Assembly (NCBI RefSeq): GCF_000372725.1
Contig: NW_005200599.1
Location: 187,354-208,872 of the forward strand
DNA length: 21,519 bases
Origin: Emiliania huxleyi CCMP1516
Lineage: Eukaryota > Haptophyta > Isochrysidales > Noelaerhabdaceae
Direction: 5' to 3'
Position numbers and translations under genes: made by a program. Positions 15,758 to 21,519 of the stretch are shown here, piece by piece. Each line of letters opens with the position of its first letter. Position 1 is the stretch's first letter. The notes beneath the pieces were generated by a model. That model was not told the origin of the DNA. It saw only the letters and a list, made by a program, of their open reading frames with translations, and made no database searches.

Positions 15758-17874
15758 TCAGCACTCTATACGCACGCCGTCGGTCTCCCACCTGCCGGCG
15801 CCGCTGCGGCTCAGGTCGAAGACGAAACGGACCTCATCCGCGATGTTCGCAGCGGCGGCGGTGTCAGCCGCCGCCGTCGCCTGCACGCGCACGGCCGCGG
15901 CGGCCGCGCTGCCCTCGCCGTCTTCGCACTGCACGACACAAACCGTCGAAGAGTGCAGCAGAACGCTGAAGCTCGGCGAGCCCTTGACGATGGCCTCAAA
16001 GTTGGCGGCGCCGCTCAGCCGCGCGCGATTGGCGGCCGAGTTGAGGGCGAAGGCGCTGGCGAAGTCGCCGTCGCTCAGCGCCTCGAGCTGGGCGTCGACG
16101 TGTGCCGACGGCGTCGCGGTGTCCGTGCCGCGCAGCTTGGCCGCGCCGCCGCCGTTCTCCACCGCAGCCGCCGCAACGCCGGAGGCCAGCGCCACGGGCT
16201 TGGTGGGCGACGCGGCGCCGTCGCGGTCGCAGAAGGCGTCGAGCTCCGAGAGGCTCACCCAATGCCTGCCGTGGTGGCCAAAGAGGCCTCGCAGCTCGGG
16301 GTGCGCCGCCTCCGCCACAATCTCCGCCGCCTCGACGCCGCACGACGAGCGGTTGAAGTACAGGTTGCCGTCGGCCACCGCCACGGCTCCGCTCCTCACC
16401 GCCGGCAGCGCGCGCCACTCGTCCGACTGCAGCAGTTGGAGCGAGGAGAGCTCGGCGCGCGTGCGCTCGAGGCTGAAGCCGCACGGTGCGAGGAGGATCA
16501 GGTCGGCGTCCGCCAGCATCGACGCGCGCTCGATGACCCTCGAGTGGCCTCCCTTGGTGCCGTGCACCATCGAGCAGCCGGCCGCCTGCACGCACTCGGC
16601 GATCCAGTAGCCGCTGCCCATCAGCGGCGCGAGCCACTCGAGGTGCGCCTAGCAGACATGTCCACGGCACGTCCGCGGCACATGTCCAAGACATGTCCGC
16701 AGGCGCGAGCCACGGAGGTGCGCCACGCGAGGCGCGGGCGCGCCGGCGGGCACGAGCGGCGCGATGGCACCGAGCCGCGCGCGCATGTGCGCCACCAGCC
16801 GCCGGCCGCGCTCAGGAGCACCGAGCGCGGCTGCGATGGTCACAACGTCGCCGAGCACGTCGTCGAGCGTGACCGGCATGATGGTGACGAGTGCCGTGGA
16901 GGGCAGAGCCACACAGGCCGCGTCAACGTCCTCCGGAGTGACGGCGCAGATGCGGCATTGCTCCTGCGAGAAGAGAAGGGAAGTGAAGAGAAGAGACGAG
17001 GCGAGAAGGGAAGAGAAGTGAAGAGAAGAGCTGCTCCTGCGTGATGATGACGTCCGGCCGGAGGCTGCGCACAAGCTCGGAGCGAATCTGGTAGATTGGG
17101 CCGCCAGCCGCCGCCTGCGCGCGGACCGCCTCGTCCAGCTGCAGCGACGGCGCGTTTGGGTCGACGCGCGGCGCGGTCACCACCGGCAGCGCCGTCGCGA
17201 GCGGAGGGTCGTCGCAGCCGTGCGAGCGGCCGACCTGTACATGGCAGAAGGCGTGAAGAGACGCTGTGAACAGCTTGCCCACGGGTGCAGCCGCGGGAGC
17301 GGCGGACCAGCAGGTGCGCGCAGCCGAGGCGGCAGACGATCTCGGTGGAGGCGGAGAGGAGAGAGAGGACGCGCTTGGAGGGAGCGGGCGCCGGCGGGCG
17401 GGCGCCGCGCTGCGGAGGGCCGAGGTCGAGCCGCATCTGAAGCTCGGCGCGCCGGTAGCCGCTCTTCTCGTAGAAGGCCGCGTTCTTGTCCGCGCAGTCG
17501 AGGATCACCTTGTAGCAGCCTGCTTCGCGCGCGAGCTCAGCGAGCCGTCCCAGCAGCGCGCGGCCGACCCCGCGCCCGCGCGCCTTTTCGTGCGTGACGA
17601 CGTCCTCGACGTGGCCCACGCGTCCGCAGCCGCGGACAAGCTTGTGCTCCACGATGAGTGATGCGGTCCCGAGCAGCGCGCCGCTGTGTGCATCCTCGGC
17701 CACGACGATGGATTGCTCTCGCGCGGCCGCGCCCGCCAGCATCCGCTCCCAGTCGCCTCTCGTCGGCGGCCCGCACGGCCCGTCGAGCACGGTCAGCTGC
17801 GAGAGCAGCTCGCACATCGCGGCAAAGTCGCGCGGCTCCGCCGTGCGGAGGAGGAAGTCTTGCGTGGACGGCAT
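15758..17874 (-). CDS. GNA1-type acetyltransferase / BtuF-like cobalamin-binding / DUF4864-like fusion
   Basis: Four exons (17874-17308, 17234-17037, 16963-16724, 16648-15758), all phase 0, give 631 residues. Residues 1-155 are a GNAT of the GNA1 group: IVEHKL, GHVEDVVTHEKARGRGVG (acetyl-CoA loop) and CYKVILDC then NAAFYEKSGY. GNA1 makes N-acetylglucosamine-6-phosphate for the UDP-GlcNAc pathway. Residues about 168-475 match the cobalamin-binding BtuF-like family: SLLSASTEIVCRLG, VGRSHGCDDP, LRPDVIITQEQC, LEWLAPLMGSGYW, LAPCGFSLERT, DGNLYFNR. The C-terminal 105 residues (DAQLEALSDGDFASAFAL to GRWETDGVRIE) resemble DUF4864. No signal peptide or lipobox precedes the binding domain, so it is probably not an exported receptor. 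The frame stays open 5' of 17874 but without conserved content. Its introns are GT-AG, GA-AG and GC-AG. Confidence 0.85.
16649..16723 (-). other. Introner-like intron, GC-AG, 75 nt
   Basis: Copies from 16724 and from 16649 (- strand) share GGCGCACCTC and then GTGGCTCGCGCC around a 1-2 nt difference. The 3' part holds TGGACATGT, GCGGACGTG and TGGACATGTCTGCTAG, the same repeat family as the MFS introns. Splicing gives APRVAHLEWLAPLMG. Confidence 0.85.
16964..17036 (-). other. Exon-copy intron, GA-AG, 73 nt
   Basis: Intron begins GAGCAG after CAG; the next exon begins GAGCAA after GCAG. The family sequence DVIITQ-EQCRICAV fixes both ends, so the donor is GA. The body is almost wholly CT-rich (TTCTC/TTCACTT units). 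Confidence 0.75.
17235..17307 (-). other. Exon-copy intron, GT-AG, 73 nt
   Basis: First intron of the fusion gene. The intron starts GTCCGCCGCTCCCGCGGCTG and the next exon starts GTCGGCCGCTCGCACGGCTG: 17 of the first 20 positions agree. The remaining 50 nt of intron have no such match. Splicing gives CAHLLVGRSHGCDD as in the family. Confidence 0.85.
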
Positions 17875-19960
17875 GGAGGTGGCAGAGGGTGCGAGCAGCG
17901 GACCGGACCGGGCTGCGGCAGTGGCGTCGAAGGCGGCGTGCAGCGAGAATCGGCGAGACAACTGCGAAGAGAGAGAGCCCCCCTGGAAGAGGGGACCGGG
18001 ATTCCAGAAATGGTTGTGTCCCCTCTCGCGTTGCTCGCTCGCCCGTGCGGAGGGCATGGCCGCGGAGGAGGCGAGTACGCGCTGCCAGGCCTTCCACAGA
18101 CAGCCTCTTGGTTGGGCAGACTGAGGGTCGGCTTTGCGTGGCGTGGCCCGTGCGCTGCGCTGCACAAAGCTGCGTAAACTGCGGGAGCATCCTGTGCTTC
18201 CTTTGAGAAGTGCGCACCTCCTGCAGCTGGTGGAAGGCCGTGCCGCCGCTCGTCTGCTCCGTGGACAGGGCGGGGAGGCGGCACCGCAGCGCCGCAGCGT
18301 CCGCTGCACGCCGGTGCAGCCCTCTGCTGCCTGGTGGGCAGCATGCTGGTGCTGTGCGCGGTGTTTGCGAGGCGGCTTTGGCGCTGTACTGCCTGCCGAG
18401 GCGAGTGGCGCGCGGCACGCGCGGCGCCGCGCGTGGCCCGGACGGCGCCAGAGAGCGCGGTCGATGAGCCAGCCGGCGCGGCGCGAGCGCCGTGCAAGCT
18501 GGCACATCGTTCGCATGCTGCCGTCAATTCTCTGGTCGACGGCGGTCAATCTCACGATTGTCGATCAAAACCGGCGGGCTTTGTGACGCCGTTTACGCAA
18601 TCGTTTTTTGGCTTCGCTTTCTCTTTTGCTTGTTTTTATTTTGTTTTTTCTTTTGCGAAGCGACGGAGGGGGGGGCGGGCGGGCGCTAACTATGGGCAAC
18701 TACATGTCGAAGGTTCGAGGACGACTACTCGCCGCCTGGGTCGTTTGGGGCGCGCGGCTCCGTCGAGGACCGGGCGCGCCCCTTACCCGGCGCGGCGTAG
18801 GTCCCACTCTGACGTATAGAGGGGAGGCACGGACAACGGCCCAATTCATCAATTCCACTCATCTTCTGGTGCCTAGCCCCGTGCAACAGCGGTCCGGCAG
18901 GCTGCCCCCAAGGCCCCCCGGGCCGCTGCGGGTTTGGGAGTTATGCTTAGGCACAGCTTCGGCGATGGCAGCCCCTCTCTGGGGTGTTGCATAGGCGGGG
19001 AGTCTCCCCCGCTGGTCTCCTCCTTCCCATTTTTTCTTTTCTTTTGAGAGCAGGACGCCGGGTTTGTCTTGTATGTGCGTGTCGGGCCGGGGTGTGAGCG
19101 AGGGGCAGAAGGGGCGGGGGCGTGCGGGGCAGAGGCCCAACGTCGGGCGGCTTGTCGGGGTCCGGAGAATTCGAGGCGGGAACGAGGAGGGGGGAATGGG
19201 CGGTCGGCGATGGGGTATGATGCAACCGGGCGTACGGGGTAGTCGTCACTTTCCTGCCTCGAAAGGGCGGGGCTGTCCCGGAAAGTGAGAGACGCCGGGC
19301 AGCGTGGCGCATTACTGAACCCTCCCATACGTGTTGGGCTCCTCCTTCGCTGTCCCATCTCCTCATCTCTTTCCCACCTAGGCGGGGCGGGGGTCGGGGG
19401 GGCGGCGGGCGCGGGTGCGAGGTGCGGTGCGGTGCGTGCAATCGTGTGTTTGGCGTCATGTCGTGTGTGCCTTCGCTTGTTCCTAGTAACAACGAATCCA
19501 CATGAGCCGATGGGTGAAAGGGAAGACCCGCCCGAGGTCTGAAGCTCACCCATTGAGGAAGTGAGGAACTGCTCGGCCCACCCTGATCCTGCTGAACAAG
19601 CTCCTCTTGTAGCTCGATCGGTCACACCGCCATCGCCGTCGGGGAGAGGGGGGACGACACTGCCTCGGCAGCGTGCACCTCGATCCTGTACCGTGTTTGT
19701 TATGACCCCCCCCAATGAGCACTCCAGCGAGGGAGGGCGAGACGATCGAGGGGTCCCGTACCACGCGGAATCGACCCTATCCAGTGCTCAAGTGCTCCCA
19801 GCCAACTGAGCCCAGGATTAGCCAAGCTGGCCCTAGAGCCAAAACACGTGATTCACCTCTAGAGCTCGCTCTCGCCTCCTCGGAGCCTCAGCCAAAATCT
19901 GTCGCTCCAGCGCCGTCGTCCGGGCCCACGACCGGCTCGCCATCTCGATTTCCACTCGCC
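17875..19960. other. Long region without confident gene
   Basis: 17875-18550 lies upstream of the fusion gene and stays open in its frame but shows no conserved protein content. 18600-18660 is a T-rich tract bounded by GCTTCGC and GCGAAGC. 18900-19960 has G/C runs and scattered open frames without family resemblance; it may be transposon-derived. No tRNA or rRNA was recognised. Confidence 0.4.
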
Positions 19961-19969
19961 CGATGCGCT

Positions 19970-20710
19970 CGGTCTCTGCTGCCGGCTGCCGCAAGAGCGG
20001 CTGGCTATCGACAGCGTCTTGCCGGTTGTCGGATGGGAGAGTACAGGACGTCTGGAGTGTAACTGTGTACGTGAGATCGGTCTTGGTAACAAGCACGGTC
20101 GGTCTATCAGAAGCGATGCACTCGTTTCCGTTGCCCTTCGAGCTTGACACAGAGCTCCGCGCCCCGCAAAACAGGAAGAGCCATCCGGCAAGAAGATCTC
20201 GATAGGGAGCGAGAACCGTTAGAGGTGCTCCGAGAGGTATCAAGACTCCGTCATGACGCGGTAAGATCACTCCAAAAATGACCGCGCAGATGTCGGATCT
20301 CGTTGAGATATCTTGCAAAATCTGCTCTTCCCGAGCCGGCAGCACGCAGAGAGTCGCAGAAAGGCTACGAGTGCTCGACGAGTTTTGAGACCTGCGCGGT
20401 CAAACCTGGGGGGAACTGACCGCACCAGGACGGACGTCCGAAACCTGCGTGAGCACCTTCGACGATTCTCGCTCCCTATCGAGCTCTTCTTGCCGTACGG
20501 CTCTTCCTGTGTGTGCCGGCACAGAGTTCCGTGCAAGCCGTCCAGCGTGACGTGACGAGTATATCGCTTCGACGGATCGACCGTGCTTGTTATCAAGACT
20601 GATATGACGTACACAGTGACACATCAGACGACACATATTCTCTCACCCGGCGGGCCGCAAAACGCTCTCGACAAGAGCCACACAAAGCCACCCGCACGGC
20701 AAGCCGCTCG
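19970..20710. repeat. Long degenerate inverted repeat (foldback element)
   Basis: The two halves are diverged reverse complements around an axis near 20340. Matching anchors: 20088-20100 with 20579-20591 (AACAAGCACGGTC), 20173-20182 with 20499-20508 (AGGAAGAGCC), and 20280-20289 with 20392-20401 (GACCGCGCAG). A GATAGGGAGCGAGA block is shared as well. Coordinates of paired bases sum to about 40680 throughout. Arms are about 350 nt with many substitutions and small gaps. There is no coding content of known type. It fits an old foldback or MITE-like element, or an arrangement of two inverted copies of one repeat. Confidence 0.7.
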
Positions 20711-20719
20711 TCGGACACG

Positions 20720-21124
20720 CGTGCTCGATCGATGTCGGAGAGCCAAGGACAAGCCCGGAGGGCAGCCACGCAGAGTGGCGCCACTTCTCGAGCGTCGGCT
20801 TGCGCCGGAGCGCCGCAGCCAACCGTGTAGCGTGCGAGTCGGACAGACCCCGCTAATCCGCCTCCAGGGTTGACTGGACAACGAAGTCTAGCTGAAAGAA
20901 AAAGCGCCGTCGGCGTTTCGCGAGTCGCTGTTCGAGAGCTCTACACCTTCCCTGAAGATTCTGGTGCGCCGGGGCCGCCGTGCGCCTTGCCCTCCACAGC
21001 GCGAATCCACCCCGCCCCCCCCGCGTGGCGCACGCCGTGCAAAAGCGTCGACCGCCGACGCAGTGCCCGCCCGCGCGGCGCATGCACCAAAAGCGCATCC
21101 TCCTTGCTGCAGGTGCATCGGGCT
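20720..21124. other. Region without confident gene
   Basis: Weak extension of the inverted repeat may reach 20830. A TTGCTGCAG|GTGC acceptor-like site lies at about 21105-21114, just before the small frame that follows. Nothing else recognised. Confidence 0.35.
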
Positions 21125-21319
21125 ATGTTTTGGCCTACGACGGACGCGTGTCGCTTGTGGCTCCCTGCCCTCCTGCTGCTCTCCTGCCTCGGCTGCGCGT
21201 ACGCGAAGTCGTCTCTCCCCGAGGTCGACTCGACTGGCTCGCGGCGCTTGCCCTGGGGCGCGTCAGCCGTCGGCGCGCTTCTGCTCTCTCAGTTGCTGCT
21301 GCGGCAGAAAAGGGACTAG
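21125..21319 (+). CDS. Small secreted or membrane peptide, hypothetical
   Basis: 64 codons. The start MFWPTTDACRLW is followed by a hydrophobic core, LPALLLLSCLGC, and a plausible signal peptidase site after AYA (about residue 25). A second hydrophobic stretch, ASAVGALLLSQLLL, precedes a basic end, RQKRD. That would give either a short secreted peptide or a two-helix membrane protein. No family recognised. The frame is open upstream to 20870, and an acceptor-like site lies just 5' of the ATG, so it could instead be the last exon of a longer gene. Confidence 0.35.
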   Translation: MFWPTTDACRLWLPALLLLSCLGCAYAKSSLPEVDSTGSRRLPWGASAVGALLLSQLLLRQKRD

Positions 21320-21448
21320 AAGGGGGGCAAGGCCGGCTCCCAAGCCCACCTCGCGGAGCCCTCTTCGCTCGCCGGGGTGCCGCCCGCCACAACCCTGCCA
21401 AGGGCCCGAAGGGGAATGCGGCGAATTCCGGGTCGCCAGGCTCGGCTG

Positions 21449-21514
21449 CCGGAAGGGGGCCCCTAGCCGTGCCTTTGGCCCGCGGGCCCTGTTCTCTTGA
21501 AAGCCCCCTTCCGG
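21449..21514. repeat. Inverted repeat at window end
   Basis: CCGGAAGGGGGC (21449-21460) and its exact reverse complement GCCCCCTTCCGG (21503-21514) enclose 42 nt containing GGCCCGCGGGCC, itself a palindrome. It could form a hairpin. The window ends in a G run, so the context is cut off. Confidence 0.6.
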
Positions 21515-21519
21515 GGGGG

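Noticed and set aside
15728..17044. 438-codon open frame on the + strand
   Set aside because: It is the antisense shadow of the GNA1/B12-binder fusion gene, whose motifs are clear on the - strand.
18873..19715. 280-codon open frame on the - strand
   Set aside because: Composition is Pro/Arg/Ser-rich without any domain, and GC-rich DNA produces such frames by chance. Not called as a gene.
19833..20614. Two open frames (19833-20345 and 20267-20614) on the - strand
   Set aside because: They lie within the inverted repeat and show no family resemblance.

Overview
This looks like nuclear DNA of a GC-rich unicellular alga. Genes lie on both strands, closely spaced. Almost every one is split by short introns, and many products are Ala/Arg-rich. 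I lean towards a haptophyte. The reasons are the high GC, the frequent GC-AG introns, a cyanobacterial/plastid-like Cpn60 tail, and intron filler built from TGGACRTGTC repeats. That assignment is inference, since no rRNA or organelle marker is present.

Layout, left to right. 1-559 (+): last three exons of a plastid/cyanobacterial-type chaperonin 60. 1113-2180 (-): kelch-repeat protein. 2327-3603 (+): DUF900-like alpha/beta hydrolase. 3876-7329 (-): large membrane protein with a TIR/HET-like soluble domain, sharing a short divergent promoter region with a five-exon MFS transporter at 7597-9470 (+). 9774-10631 (-): small protein with signal peptide, FHA-like and WW domains. 10876-11240 (-): frameshifted remnant of a DDE transposase. 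11709-13639 (-): membrane-anchored sulfotransferase-like protein. 14181-14638: intact miniature LTR retrotransposon (TRIM) with identical 131-nt LTRs and a 5-bp target-site duplication. 14816-14920 (-): AT-hook exon fragment. 15758-17874 (-): three-domain fusion of a GNA1-type glucosamine-6-phosphate N-acetyltransferase, a BtuF-like cobalamin-binding domain and a DUF4864-like domain. About 19970-20710: long degenerate inverted repeat. 21125-21319 (+): possible small secreted or membrane peptide.

The main discovery is in the introns. Resolving exons by protein homology and reading phase shows a recurring architecture. Many introns are 69-76 nt long (four are 73, two are 74). The first 5-30 nt of the intron are often a degenerate copy of the first 5-30 nt of the next exon. 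The donor is therefore GT, GC or GA, whichever dinucleotide the downstream exon starts with. Three of these introns, in two unrelated genes, also share a TGGACRTGTC repeat body and a TAG end. This is what one expects of introner-like elements, or of introns made by duplication of an AG|G-containing target.

The genes do not form one obvious pathway. The GNA1/B12-binder fusion is the most unusual coding feature. All intron boundaries are predicted by eye and need transcript support.
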